Assembly: GCA_963975935.1 (NCBI GenBank)
Contig: CAXBIQ010000002.1
Span: 62,001-126,000, forward strand
Source: Planktosalinus sp963975935
GTDB lineage: Bacteria; Bacteroidota; Bacteroidia; Flavobacteriales; Flavobacteriaceae
DNA length: 64,000 nt
Reading direction: 5' to 3'
The translations under genes were made by a program, and so were the position numbers. Below are positions 43,927 through 53,102 of this stretch, piece after piece. Under the pieces are notes generated by a model, which was given only the letters and a program-made list of their open reading frames with translations, was not told where the DNA came from and did not search any database. How positions within the stretch are numbered: position 1 is the stretch's first letter; every line of letters starts with the position of its first letter.

Positions 43927-44586
43927 TTAGTTGTAATTGCGTTCTCCAAAGATGGCACTGCCAACCCGCACCATGGTACTTCCATGTTCTAAGGCGACCT
44001 GATAATCACTGCTCATTCCAATGGAAAGTTCGTGAAGGCCGTATTTGTTTTTTAGCTGGTCATAAAAGGATTTGATGAATTCAAACTCTTTGGAAATCCG
44101 ATTTTTATCATCTGTAAATGTAGCCATTCCCATTAAACCAACAATCCTCACATTCTTAAATTTTTTATATTCTTCTGTTTCAAAAATAGCTGAAACCTCT
44201 TCTGCTTCCAGACCATATTTGGTATCCTCTTTTGCGATATAGACCTGAAGCAAACACTCAATGGTACGGTTGTTTTTTTTGGCCTGTTTGTCAATTTCCT
44301 TCAACAGTTTTAAACTGTCAACTGCGTGAATTAAGGAAACAAAGGGAGCCATATACTTCACCTTGTTGCGCTGCACGTGTCCAATCATGTGCCACCTGAT
44401 GTCTTTGGGCATTTGCTCCCACTTTTCAGTCATTTCCTGAATTTTATTCTCACCAAAATCACGATGCCCTGCATTGTAAGCCTCCATGATTTCATCCACA
44501 GGTTTGGTTTTTGAAACGGCAACCAGCTTTACATTTTCAGGTAGGGAAGCTTTTATTTGCTTTAAGTTTTCTGTGATGCTGTTCAT
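43927..44586 (-). CDS. YggS family pyridoxal phosphate homeostasis protein
   Basis: A 219-residue single-domain TIM barrel that binds PLP and helps control vitamin B6 and amino acid balance. LVAVSKTKPVDEIMEAY near residues 21-37 carries the PLP lysine; FGENKIQEM, WHMIGHVQRNKVKY, GLMGMATF and LSIGMSSDYQVALEHGSTMVRVGSAIFG are all family signatures. It is 5 nt upstream of the exonuclease-GIY-YIG gene and 16 nt downstream of the DUF1015 gene. Confidence 0.94.
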   Translation of the reverse strand: MNSITENLKQIKASLPENVKLVAVSKTKPVDEIMEAYNAGHRDFGENKIQEMTEKWEQMPKDIRWHMIGHVQRNKVKYMAPFVSLIHAVDSLKLLKEIDKQAKKNNRTIECLLQVYIAKEDTKYGLEAEEVSAIFETEEYKKFKNVRIVGLMGMATFTDDKNRISKEFEFIKSFYDQLKNKYGLHELSIGMSSDYQVALEHGSTMVRVGSAIFGERNYN

Positions 44587-44602
44587 TTCGTTTTATTCAC
44601 TT

Positions 44603-45841
44603 TTAAAATTCATATATGGTAATGCCGCTTCGCAGTTTGGGTTCTATATAGGTGCTTTTGGGAGGCATTTTTAATCCCTGATCTGCAATATTTTTAAGCT
44701 GCTCAATGGTTGCAGGTTTCAGGCCAAACCCAACCTGAAAGTCACCACTGTCAACATTTGTTTTTACATAGGCCATATCATTGCGGCCGTGAGCGTAGGT
44801 AATGCGGTTGTCATTGCGCAGGTCTTTGATCCCCAGTATGGGTTCTAATACGGTTTTATAAAGTATTTGCGCATCCAGCTCGTCTAAAGCATTTTCAATT
44901 GCATAATTTGTTTTCCGGAGATACAGTGAATAAAACGCACCATCCAGATACATGCTAAAGTGATGTGGGGTATTTGGTTTGTAATAAGTCAGTCCCCTGT
45001 TTTCTATCCTGAAGTAGGCATCAAGGGCGATTAAGAATTCCTCCTTTGACAAACCATTCAGGTCTTTTATCAACCTGTTGAATTCATATATTTTTAAGTG
45101 CGACTCAGGAATGAGATAGCTCATAAAAAAGTTATAATTTTCTGTTCCGGTATGTTTGGGATTTTCAGCTTTTAATTCCTGTTGCAAAAGATGTGAAGAA
45201 GCTGTTCTGTGATGGCCGTCTGCGATATAGAGACAGTCTGCTTTTTCAAACTCATCTTTTATCTGTTGTACCAATTTTTCATCGTCTACTTTCCAGAGGT
45301 AATGGGTGTCCCTGTATGTGGTTGTGAACTCATATTCAGAGCGGTCTTTGGTAATGTGTTTTATGATTTCAGCCATTGCGTTATTATCCGGATAGGTCAT
45401 TAAAACCGGTTCTGCATTAAACCCTACTGTTTTTAGATAATCTTTAAAAATGACCTCGCGTTCTTCCAGCGTGTCTTCGTGTTTTTTGATTACGTCGCTT
45501 TCATAATCCTCGGCACTGGTAGCCGCAATGAAACCCATATAGGTTCTTTTATCTCGGTCTACAATTTTGTAAATGTAATAGGAAGGTTTTTCATCCTGGA
45601 CAAAAACGCCTTCTTCTTTAAATTCCAGATACCGGTTCCTCACAAGCTTGTAACGGTCAATCCCTTCAATCTCTTTATGGTATTTGTAACCGGGATTGAC
45701 AATATGTAAAAAAGAATAGGGATTGTTGTTTAGACGGGCTTCTCTTTCGGCCACGGTATAACTTTGGTAAGCACGCGCTGCAATCAGCCCCACTTTATCG
45801 CGGGTGGGTCTTACTGCTTTAAATGGAACTACTTTAGTCAT
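44603..45841 (-). CDS. DUF1015 family protein
   Basis: A 412-residue cytoplasmic protein of DUF1015. Seen are PFKAVRPTRDKVGLIAARAYQSYTVAEREARL near the start, the YSFLHIVNPG segment, and the central CLYIADGHHRTASSHLL with paired histidines that could be catalytic or metal binding. RNDNRITYAHG is near the end. Function is not established; a metabolic enzyme role is often suggested. It starts 9 nt after the 3-hydroxyacyl-CoA dehydrogenase stop, in the same run. Confidence 0.85.
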   Translation of the reverse strand: MTKVVPFKAVRPTRDKVGLIAARAYQSYTVAEREARLNNNPYSFLHIVNPGYKYHKEIEGIDRYKLVRNRYLEFKEEGVFVQDEKPSYYIYKIVDRDKRTYMGFIAATSAEDYESDVIKKHEDTLEEREVIFKDYLKTVGFNAEPVLMTYPDNNAMAEIIKHITKDRSEYEFTTTYRDTHYLWKVDDEKLVQQIKDEFEKADCLYIADGHHRTASSHLLQQELKAENPKHTGTENYNFFMSYLIPESHLKIYEFNRLIKDLNGLSKEEFLIALDAYFRIENRGLTYYKPNTPHHFSMYLDGAFYSLYLRKTNYAIENALDELDAQILYKTVLEPILGIKDLRNDNRITYAHGRNDMAYVKTNVDSGDFQVGFGLKPATIEQLKNIADQGLKMPPKSTYIEPKLRSGITIYEF

Positions 45842-45849
45842 ATGAATTA

Positions 45850-46737
45850 TTAACGAAACATAGCAGCAACCTTTTCCGCTTTAAATGACTCGCTGTAATC
45901 ATAAAAGCCTTCTTTGCTCTTCACACCCAGTTTCCCGGCCATCACCATATTGACCAGGAGCGGGCAGGGGGCATACTTTGGGTTTTTAAAACCGTCATAC
46001 ATCACATTGAGAATGGACAAACAAACGTCCAGACCTATAAAGTCAGCCAATTGTAAAGGACCCATAGGATGTGCCATACCCAGTTTCATTACGGTATCAA
46101 TTTCTTCCACACCGGCCACGCCATTGTATAGGGTTTCGACGGCTTCGTTAATCATGGGCATTAAAATGCGGTTCGCTACAAAGCCGGGATAATCATTGAC
46201 CTCAACAGGAACTTTACCAAGTTTTTCAGAAAGTTCAGCTACTGTTTGATATACCTCAGGGGAGGTATTGTATCCTTTGATGATTTCCACTAGTTTCATA
46301 ATGGGCACGGGATTCATAAAGTGCATCCCAATTACCTGCTGGGGGCGTGTTGTGGCGGCAGCAATTTTGGTAATGGATATTGAGGAAGTATTGGTTGCTA
46401 AAATGGTATCATCAGGACAAAACTTATCCAGGTCTCTGAATATTTTCAGTTTCAGGTCCACATTCTCAGTCGCGGCTTCCACCACAAGGCTTGCATATTC
46501 CACACCGTCCTCCATATCTGTGAAGGTGGTAATATTAGCAAGCGTATTTTTTTTGTCTTCTTCACTTATTTTTTCTTTGGCAAGCATGCGGTCCAGGTTT
46601 TTGGTGATGGTTGCCATACCGCGTTTTAGTGATTCTTCAGAAACATCAATGAGTTGAACTTTGTATCCGCTTTGTGCGAAAGTATGCGCGATGCCGTTTC
46701 CCATAGTCCCGGCTCCTATTACTGCTACGTTTTTCAT
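45850..46737 (-). CDS. 3-hydroxybutyryl-CoA dehydrogenase (3-hydroxyacyl-CoA dehydrogenase family)
   Basis: NAD(P)-dependent oxidation or reduction of 3-hydroxyacyl-CoA, used in butanoate or fatty acid metabolism. The 295-residue protein has the Rossmann motif VAVIGAGTMGNGIA at residues 4-17, catalytic histidine in IGMHFMNPVPIMKLVEII near 138-155, NDYPGFVANRILMPMINEA and GMAHPMGPLQLADFIGLD. The ATG at 46737 is chosen; a TTG five codons upstream is possible but unneeded. Confidence 0.93.
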   Translation of the reverse strand: MKNVAVIGAGTMGNGIAHTFAQSGYKVQLIDVSEESLKRGMATITKNLDRMLAKEKISEEDKKNTLANITTFTDMEDGVEYASLVVEAATENVDLKLKIFRDLDKFCPDDTILATNTSSISITKIAAATTRPQQVIGMHFMNPVPIMKLVEIIKGYNTSPEVYQTVAELSEKLGKVPVEVNDYPGFVANRILMPMINEAVETLYNGVAGVEEIDTVMKLGMAHPMGPLQLADFIGLDVCLSILNVMYDGFKNPKYAPCPLLVNMVMAGKLGVKSKEGFYDYSESFKAEKVAAMFR

Positions 46738-46784
46738 ATGTATCACCCGCAAAGGCGGATGTCTTTTTTAAAATTAAACTTCAA

Positions 46785-47753
46785 TTATATTTTTTTAAAA
46801 TTCTCAAGCACCTGCAGGGCGACCCGCAGCGCGTTTGTACCTTGTTCAAGTGTCACAACAGGCGTAGTGTTGTTGTTAATGGCATCAGCAAATGTGTTGA
46901 GTTCATCAAGAATGGCATTGTTAGGTTCTACTTTTGGGTTGTCAAAATAGATTTGTTTTTTGAGTCCTTCGGCGTTTTGAAGGATCATATCAAAATCTCC
47001 CGGATTTTCAGGGGCATCTTTCATTTTAACGACTTCACATTTCTTTTCGAGAAAATCCACTGAAATGTATGCATCACGCTGGAAAAATCGCGACTTACGC
47101 ATATTCTTCAACGAAATGCGGCTCGCTGTAAGGTTTGCCACACAACCGTTTTCAAATTCGATGCGGGCGTTTGCAATATCAGGGGTTTCACTGATGACGG
47201 AAACACCGCTTGCATAAATACTTTTTACTTCAGACTTGACCACGCTTAATATGGCATCAATATCGTGAATCATCAAATCAAGTACCACTGAAACATCTGT
47301 CCCCCGCGGATTGAATTCTGCGAGGCGATGGGTTTCAATAAACATGGGATTGTCAATTTTATGGTTTACTGCGGTAAAGGCGGGATTGAAACGTTCCACA
47401 TGACCCACCTGTCCTTTTACTCCGTATTTGGTTGCGAGAGCGATGAGTTCTTCTGCTTCGGCAACGGTTTGGGTGATGGGTTTTTCAATAAAGAGGTGTT
47501 TGCCGGCTTCCAAAACTTTTTTAGCGGTGTCAAAATGATATAGTGTGGGAGTTACCACATCAATCATATCACAGGCAGCGATAAGGGCTTCGGCAGAATC
47601 AAAGGCTTTATAGCCAAAATCATCCTGCAATATCCGGCGTTGTTCAGTATTGGTATCATAGAACCCCACCAAATTGTATTTATCGGATTGTTGAAGAAGC
47701 TTTAAGTGAATTTTTCCCAGGTGTCCGGCACCTATTACTCCGGCTTTGAGCAT
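46785..47753 (-). CDS. Gfo/Idh/MocA family oxidoreductase
   Basis: A 322-residue NAD(P)-dependent oxidoreductase. The N-terminal Rossmann domain starts LKAGVIGAGHLGKIHLKLL; HLFIEKPITQTVAEAEELI near 90-108 holds the EKP motif with the catalytic lysine. The C-terminal alpha/beta domain includes GHVERFNPAF and VVLDLMIHDIDAILSV with the substrate-site histidine. The family acts on sugars, inositols and related compounds; the substrate cannot be predicted. The ATG at 47753 is preferred to a GTG at 47771. Confidence 0.87.
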   Translation of the reverse strand: MLKAGVIGAGHLGKIHLKLLQQSDKYNLVGFYDTNTEQRRILQDDFGYKAFDSAEALIAACDMIDVVTPTLYHFDTAKKVLEAGKHLFIEKPITQTVAEAEELIALATKYGVKGQVGHVERFNPAFTAVNHKIDNPMFIETHRLAEFNPRGTDVSVVLDLMIHDIDAILSVVKSEVKSIYASGVSVISETPDIANARIEFENGCVANLTASRISLKNMRKSRFFQRDAYISVDFLEKKCEVVKMKDAPENPGDFDMILQNAEGLKKQIYFDNPKVEPNNAILDELNTFADAINNNTTPVVTLEQGTNALRVALQVLENFKKI

Positions 47754-47895
47754 AATTGCAATGTTTTTCACAAAAATAAGGTTTTTTTGGTAGAATGTGG
47801 GCGTAACTAAATTGCAATTTTAAGGGGTAAATCTTAAAAATCCAATTCCATAGATTTATGAATGCAAAGGCTATTTTATTTTCCTCAAACAAATA

Positions 47896-47927
47896 TTTGT
47901 TTTCACTTCATAAGTTTCCGATTTTTG
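47896..47927 (+). promoter_or_regulatory. Promoter for pcm (TTTG-N20-GATTTTTG)
   Basis: TTTG (47896-47899) is followed after 20 nt by GATTTTTG (47920-47927), a near match to the -33/-7 promoter, with the same 20-nt spacing as the tRNA-Lys and Kdo-kinase promoters. It would leave a leader of about 30 nt before the GTG start of pcm. Confidence 0.5.
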
Positions 47928-47963
47928 TAAATTATAACAAATAACCATCAATACCATTTTAAC

Positions 47964-48605
47964 GTGAAAGACAGCCACAGACAACAAGGCAAGCGGCAAC
48001 AACTTGTAAAAACAGTAGCATCAAAAGGCATTCAGGACAAAGCGGTTTTAAAGGCCCTTGGCAATGTGCCGCGGCATTTGTTTATGGATTCCGGTTTTGA
48101 GGACCATGCATATGAAGACAAGCCGTTTCCCATTGGTGCAGACCAGACCATTTCTCAGCCCTATACCGTTGCGCGCCAAACGGAGTTGCTGGAAGTGAAG
48201 AAAGGGGATGTTATTTTGGAAATAGGAACCGGCAGCGGTTATCAGGCGGCTGTGCTCCTTGAAATGGGTGCTCAGGTATACACTATTGAACGCCAAAAGG
48301 AATTGTTTAAAAGAACCAATTTGTTCCTGCCCAAAATAGGTTACCGGCCTAAGAAAATGATTTTTGGTGATGGTTACAAAGGCTTACCGGAGTATGCACC
48401 TTATGATGGAATCATTGTCACGGCCGGAGCTCCTTTTGTACCCAAACCTCTGATGGAACAACTTAAAGTGGGAGGGAAGCTGGTGATTCCGGTGGGTGAA
48501 AACGTACAAGTGATGACGGTTTTTACAAGAAAATCTGAAAAAGAGTTTGAGAAAAAAGAACACGGTGAGTTCAGGTTTGTCCCGTTACTCGAGAACAAGA
48601 ATTAA
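47964..48605 (+). CDS. pcm: Protein-L-isoaspartate O-methyltransferase
   Basis: Methylates isoaspartyl residues so that damaged proteins can be repaired. The 213-residue protein starts with GTG (MKDSHRQQGKRQQLVKTV); no in-frame ATG precedes it. Motifs: VPRHLFMDSGFEDHAYEDKPFPIG, the family-specific QTISQPYTVA, and the SAM site ILEIGTGSGYQAAVL near 79-93, with VTAGAPFVPKPLMEQLKVGGKLVIPVG following. It converges on the DUF5686 gene with a 22-nt gap. Confidence 0.94.
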   Translation: MKDSHRQQGKRQQLVKTVASKGIQDKAVLKALGNVPRHLFMDSGFEDHAYEDKPFPIGADQTISQPYTVARQTELLEVKKGDVILEIGTGSGYQAAVLLEMGAQVYTIERQKELFKRTNLFLPKIGYRPKKMIFGDGYKGLPEYAPYDGIIVTAGAPFVPKPLMEQLKVGGKLVIPVGENVQVMTVFTRKSEKEFEKKEHGEFRFVPLLENKN

Positions 48606-48627
48606 TTTGGAGTGTTGATAAACGCAA

Positions 48628-51108
48628 TTACTCAATAATATTCAAAAACTTTAACCCAAAGATAAAAGCGCCCTTGTCACCGCCTTCAAAGAAGGAGTGT
48701 ACATAATCAATGCGCAAAAACCGGAATTTCCCAAAGCCAAAATTATCAATGCCCAGCGACAGTTCAGAGTAGGGTTTATTGTCTTTAGTGCTTAAGAAAT
48801 GCGCTCCGGCAACGAGGTTGTAGTTCAGTTTGTTGATGAGTGGCAATTTACCGAGGATAAACCCTTTAAAGTCGTGTTCCAGGTGACCTTCAAAATAACT
48901 GCCGTTGGTACTTAAAGCATAATAGGGCAGCAGGTTGAAGACATTCATATAGTTAAAGGAAGTGCCCACGCGGGTCTGGTTTCCGTTGAAGTGTTTGTAG
49001 TCTGCAAATGATATATCATCACCATTTAAAAAGGTTCCGGCTTTGAGGTTGTAGTCGAGCATTCCTTTATTTCCCAGCCTGATTCCCTGTCTGAGTGAGC
49101 CTTGTACGTGGTCAAAATTATAATCACTATTTGAGGCAGCAAATCCTTTGGAATAGTTTAATGTAAGCGCCGGGTATTTTTCATTACCAAGGTTATATTT
49201 TCCGTCAGGATAGGTCAAGTATTTCTGGCCAAAAGTGATATTGAAAACGGCATCAGCTTTCCATATTTCGTGAGGAACTATGGCTGCATTGTCAAAATCG
49301 GCAGGGTCCAGTGGGTTGTTTGAGGTATATGATACATCGTCGTTTTTAATAAAAACATAATCATTTTGGTTAAAAAGAGGTTGTCTCTTTTCATAACCCA
49401 TACTGCTGTTAAACCGCAAACCGTTGAATATTTCCTGACCGTAATGAAGCTTTGCATAGGTCAGGTCATATGCTTTTAAATAATTGCGTTCAAAAAACAG
49501 AGTCGCCATGCTGTTAATCATAGGTGATATAGGTTCAGAACGGTTAAACTGTTGCACCCTGTTTCCTCCTGAAACGGATAGTGTAGCCCTGTTTAAACGG
49601 TTGAAACGTTTGGTGATATATCCGCTTACGCGAAAGCGTTCATCTTCAAATCCATAGTTTGCATCTGCATTGAAAATCAGGATTCTGGTGCGGTTTTCGT
49701 CATACCATTTTGAAAAGGAAAGCCCAGTCTTTACATTCCAACCCTGAAGTGTGTTGAAGTTCACATCTCCTAAAACTCCTTTGTAATTAAGACGCCATTT
49801 TTCAAAAGAGTTGCTAAAAGAATAACCAAAAATGGGATCTAAAAGACCAAACTTGTTGCTTTTGCGGTCAATAGAGTCGAGATAGGTTTTTGATTTGCGC
49901 AATTCCTGTATGCTGTCTTTTTTAATATAATCTTCAATTTCCTCGTCTGTTAGTGGTACGGGGCGATTTCCTGTCCAGAAAACAGTATCTTTTTTATTGG
50001 CTTCGGGTTCAAAAAACAGTACTTCATTGGTGAATATTTTCTCCTCAAATTGCGGATTAAAATCATAATTGCTATACACAGCGGTAAACCTTCCGTCTCC
50101 TTTAAAGCCCATGAACGCAAAACTAAAGTCAATGGTTTGTGACCGTTTCACCCAGGATTTTTCCTCATCATCATAACTAAAGTTCTGTTTGAACACTAGG
50201 CTTTCCACAAAAGGCACCTGAATGGCTTTTCCGGTTGTCTTCAGGTCCACGCCATACAATTGCCACGAATCTTCAACTATGTACACGGTGCCTTCAAAAA
50301 CATTGTCATTGGGCCTTTTGGGCGTGACTTGTATCTTGTTAACAAGCTGATTGTTTTCATAAAAAATACCTTCAAGTTTGTAGTTGTAGTAGCCAAAGGC
50401 ATTTGCTGAAATGGGTGACACCAGCGGTGTGTTGATGTCAATGGTATTTTCATAGAAAATAAAGTTAGCGTCCCGGGCGCTGTTAAAACTGAATCCGTTG
50501 TCATTACCGCTTACTTTTGAGGCGATGATACGCTCTTTGAAGTCATCGGGTTTTTGGTAAGCTATTTCAGAAATGGTTTCGCTCAGATAGATAATACCGG
50601 TGCGGGTAGAGTCCAGTGCACCGTCAAAATCACCCACTTCCTGCCCTAATATCTTTTCAGGTGCATCTTTTACGCGCCACAAACCACGGGAGTAAAAATC
50701 TGCTGTATAGGCACTTATTTTATCGAGGTTTTCCTTACGGTTTGCTATGGCATTTCTAATGATTTCATTAGCCGGGTTCTCTCCGGAAGTGATCACAACT
50801 TCATCAAGGCTATAGGTTTCTTCCTCCAGGCTGACATTGAGCAATACTACATTCTTATCTAAAACGATTTCTTTTTTGAGTGTCCTATATCCCAAAAACT
50901 GAAAGACAACGGTGGCATCCTCAAGGTCTTTTATTTCGAGTTTGTAATTACCATCCTCATTTGTGGTGGTGCCCGTGTATGAGTCTTCAATATAAACATT
51001 CACAAACGGAACGGGCTGCCCCTCCTTGTCTGTTACTTTACCAACGATTTGGGATTGCATTGAAAATGCCAGTAAAAAGAACACAAACAAAATGGAAAAT
51101 TTTTTCAT
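48628..51108 (-). CDS. DUF5686 family outer-membrane protein with N-terminal carboxypeptidase-regulatory-like domain
   Basis: An 826-residue exported protein: signal MKKFSILFVFFLLAFSMQSQ, then a CarboxypepD_reg-like beta sandwich (IVGKVTDKEGQPVPFVNVYI..., residues 20-105). The large remainder is DUF5686 with alternating amphipathic strands and a final aromatic-rich stretch, consistent with an outer-membrane beta barrel. Function is unknown; related proteins occur near TonB-dependent systems, but no SusC/SusD pair is nearby. The ATG directly follows the smpB stop (TAAATG). It contains one CGCTTACGCGAAAGCG palindrome variant (49623-49638). Confidence 0.83.
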   Translation of the reverse strand: MKKFSILFVFFLLAFSMQSQIVGKVTDKEGQPVPFVNVYIEDSYTGTTTNEDGNYKLEIKDLEDATVVFQFLGYRTLKKEIVLDKNVVLLNVSLEEETYSLDEVVITSGENPANEIIRNAIANRKENLDKISAYTADFYSRGLWRVKDAPEKILGQEVGDFDGALDSTRTGIIYLSETISEIAYQKPDDFKERIIASKVSGNDNGFSFNSARDANFIFYENTIDINTPLVSPISANAFGYYNYKLEGIFYENNQLVNKIQVTPKRPNDNVFEGTVYIVEDSWQLYGVDLKTTGKAIQVPFVESLVFKQNFSYDDEEKSWVKRSQTIDFSFAFMGFKGDGRFTAVYSNYDFNPQFEEKIFTNEVLFFEPEANKKDTVFWTGNRPVPLTDEEIEDYIKKDSIQELRKSKTYLDSIDRKSNKFGLLDPIFGYSFSNSFEKWRLNYKGVLGDVNFNTLQGWNVKTGLSFSKWYDENRTRILIFNADANYGFEDERFRVSGYITKRFNRLNRATLSVSGGNRVQQFNRSEPISPMINSMATLFFERNYLKAYDLTYAKLHYGQEIFNGLRFNSSMGYEKRQPLFNQNDYVFIKNDDVSYTSNNPLDPADFDNAAIVPHEIWKADAVFNITFGQKYLTYPDGKYNLGNEKYPALTLNYSKGFAASNSDYNFDHVQGSLRQGIRLGNKGMLDYNLKAGTFLNGDDISFADYKHFNGNQTRVGTSFNYMNVFNLLPYYALSTNGSYFEGHLEHDFKGFILGKLPLINKLNYNLVAGAHFLSTKDNKPYSELSLGIDNFGFGKFRFLRIDYVHSFFEGGDKGAFIFGLKFLNIIE

Positions 51109-51576
51109 TTACCGCTGGTTAAAGGATTTTTTAATACGACTCAGCTTGCGTTTGGTGTCCCGTTCTTTTATGGATTCCCGTTTGTCAAATTCTTTCTTAC
51201 CTTTTGCAAGTGCGATAATTAATTTGGCCAGGCCTTTATCATTTGTAATCAGGTTGAGGGGTATGATGGTGAGTCCGGAGGTGCGTACTTCTTTTTCAAG
51301 CTTTTTAAGTTCCCTTTTGTTGAGCAACAGTTTGCGTTCACTCTTTGGGGCGTGGTTGAAGTGGGTGGCATGGGAATATTCTTCCACGGTCATATTGATG
51401 ACAAAGAGTTCGCCGTCCTGAAATTCACAAAAGCTTTCGGCAATGGATGCTTTACCTTCGCGAATGGCTTTTATTTCGGTGCCTTTCAAGACAATTCCGG
51501 CCGTGTATTTGTCCAATATTTCATAGGCAAAACGGGCTTTTCGGTTTTTTATATTAACGTTCTTCTGTAACTTCAT
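51109..51576 (-). CDS. smpB: SsrA-binding protein SmpB
   Basis: Binds tmRNA for trans-translation rescue of stalled ribosomes. From the ATG at 51576 it has 155 residues; an in-frame start at 51594 adds six residues without support. NIKNRKARFAYEILDKYTAGIVLKGTEIKAIREGKASI near the N terminus is the conserved oligonucleotide-binding fold. The basic C-terminal tail ends in KRKLSRIKKSF. The tmRNA gene itself is not in the window. Confidence 0.96.
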   Translation of the reverse strand: MKLQKNVNIKNRKARFAYEILDKYTAGIVLKGTEIKAIREGKASIAESFCEFQDGELFVINMTVEEYSHATHFNHAPKSERKLLLNKRELKKLEKEVRTSGLTIIPLNLITNDKGLAKLIIALAKGKKEFDKRESIKERDTKRKLSRIKKSFNQR

Positions 51577-51659
51577 AAGATGCAAAAATAGCATATTTTT
51601 TGCGGATAGCTAAGAAATACCTTTTCCTGTTTTTTGATAGTGGTTTGTACAAGAAGGTG

Positions 51660-51667
51660 TATTTTTG
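51660..51667 (+). promoter_or_regulatory. -7 box for the DUF6503 lipoprotein gene (TATTTTTG)
   Basis: TATTTTTG matches TAnnTTTG and lies 17 nt before the ATG at 51685. TTTTTG 23 nt upstream may serve as a -33 element, though the spacing is longer than for the better promoters here. Confidence 0.4.
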
Positions 51668-51684
51668 TTACAAAATAAAAATAT

Positions 51685-52425
51685 ATGAGAAGCATTGTTT
51701 TGGGTTTTGCCATTCTCTTGTTTTTTGGCTGCAAGGAACAACAAAAAGAACTGACTGCACAACAAATTGTTGACAAGGCCATTGAGGTTTCAGGTGGTGA
51801 GAAATACACTAATGCGGAGGTTGACTTTACATTCAGAAACCTCAAATACAAAAGTGTGCGTCAAAACGGAAGGTACTCTCTTCAACGCCTGTTACCGGAC
51901 ACCTTAAACACCCTGGATATTATAACCAATGAGGGCTTTACAAGACTACAGAAAAGCGATAAGGTTGTACTTGCAGATACCACAGCTGCAAAATATGCCG
52001 AAAGTGTCAACTCTGTGCATTACTTTATACAATTGCCTTATGGCTTAAATGATGAGGCTGTTCAGAAAAAACTTTTGGGTGAAGTCACCCTAAAAGAAAA
52101 GGAGTATTATAAAATTGAAGTCACTTTTTCTGAAGACGGTGGTGGTGTTGATTTTGAGGATATTTTCCTGTACTGGATTTCCAAAGACGAATTTACGGTT
52201 GATTATTTAGCTTATAAATTTTTTACAGATAAAGGCGGTATTCGCTTTCGCGAAAGCGTTAACCCACGGGTCATTGAAGGCATTCGGTTTGTTGATTATA
52301 TAAACTACAGGACAAAAACAGCCGATGCTGATTTTTATAATGTGGATAAAATGTATGAAGCGGGCGAGCTCATTAAGCTTTCTTTAATAGAAAAAGAGGG
52401 TATAAGAGTGCGGTTGCTAAACTGA
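51685..52425 (+). CDS. DUF6503 family lipoprotein
   Basis: A 246-residue lipoprotein with signal MRSIVLGFAILLFFGC (lipobox cysteine 16). The mature part begins with QIVDKAIEVSGGEKYTNAEVDFTFRN, and later strands resemble LolA/LolB-like lipid-binding folds in hydrophobic pattern. I recognise it tentatively as DUF6503, a flavobacterial family of unknown function. It contains a perfect CGCTTTCGCGAAAGCG palindrome (52243-52258). It converges on the histidine phosphatase gene. Confidence 0.7.
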   Translation: MRSIVLGFAILLFFGCKEQQKELTAQQIVDKAIEVSGGEKYTNAEVDFTFRNLKYKSVRQNGRYSLQRLLPDTLNTLDIITNEGFTRLQKSDKVVLADTTAAKYAESVNSVHYFIQLPYGLNDEAVQKKLLGEVTLKEKEYYKIEVTFSEDGGGVDFEDIFLYWISKDEFTVDYLAYKFFTDKGGIRFRESVNPRVIEGIRFVDYINYRTKTADADFYNVDKMYEAGELIKLSLIEKEGIRVRLLN

Positions 52426-52433
52426 AAAGAAGG

Positions 52434-52970
52434 TTATTCCAGATTGAGCATTACAGCTGTTTTTGTTTCACCTGACACTGTAACGATATAAAGCCTTCCA
52501 TCAACATCATCGGGAATGTCACTGTACTTTTCTTCCCCAAGGAGATAGTTTGCCAGATTGGGAATGGTGTTGCTGTGTCCCACCACCAGGATGTTTTGGC
52601 CTTTGGTGTCTTCTTTAAAACTTGTCTCATAGACCGCATGCGGATCATAAACCGTTATTTCCAGTCCATTTGATTTGGCTGTGGGAGTGGCTGTTTGTGT
52701 GGTTCTCTTATAGCTTGAAGAATAGACTGCGTCCAACTTAATATCTGCAAAAATATCTGCCCATTTTTCTGCTCTTTCATAGCCGGCTTCCTCTAAAGCC
52801 GGGTCTTCATTAGCCGGATTGCTGCGGTCTTTCTCTGCGTGGCGAATGAGGAAGTAGGTTGTTTTCTCTGTAGCTTTTTCTGTTTGTGGGGCTTTGGGTT
52901 GATCTTGCTCTTTCTTTTGGACGCAGGAAAGGCATATCAAAAGCAAAAGGGTAATAAAAGGGAATTTCAT
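52434..52970 (-). CDS. Histidine phosphatase family lipoprotein (SixA-like)
   Basis: A 178-residue protein with lipoprotein signal MKFPFITLLLLICLSC and a short polar linker. The phosphoglycerate-mutase-like fold has catalytic RHAEK in YFLIRHAEKDRSNP near residues 40-53, VYSSSYKRTTQTATP and the second histidine in ILVVGHSNTIP. The SixA-type length suggests small phosphoester substrates rather than a glycolytic role. A minus-strand -7 box TATATTTG lies at 52998-52991. Confidence 0.87.
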   Translation of the reverse strand: MKFPFITLLLLICLSCVQKKEQDQPKAPQTEKATEKTTYFLIRHAEKDRSNPANEDPALEEAGYERAEKWADIFADIKLDAVYSSSYKRTTQTATPTAKSNGLEITVYDPHAVYETSFKEDTKGQNILVVGHSNTIPNLANYLLGEEKYSDIPDDVDGRLYIVTVSGETKTAVMLNLE

Positions 52971-52990
52971 AATTCAGGTTTAAAGCACTT

Positions 52991-52998
52991 CAAATATA
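52991..52998 (-). promoter_or_regulatory. -7 box for the histidine phosphatase gene (TATATTTG)
   Basis: On the minus strand TATATTTG (52998-52991) precedes the ATG at 52970 by 20 nt, giving a short leader. No -33 TTTG at 20-nt spacing was seen. Confidence 0.45.
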
Positions 52999-53102
52999 TT
53001 AAAAATGAAGGTATTAAAACCTTAGGGTTGTTTTTTCCGTATATCAGGTATCGATAGGAATTTCATTGAATTAGCCTTTTTTGAATCCCGCTAAGATGGA
53101 AG

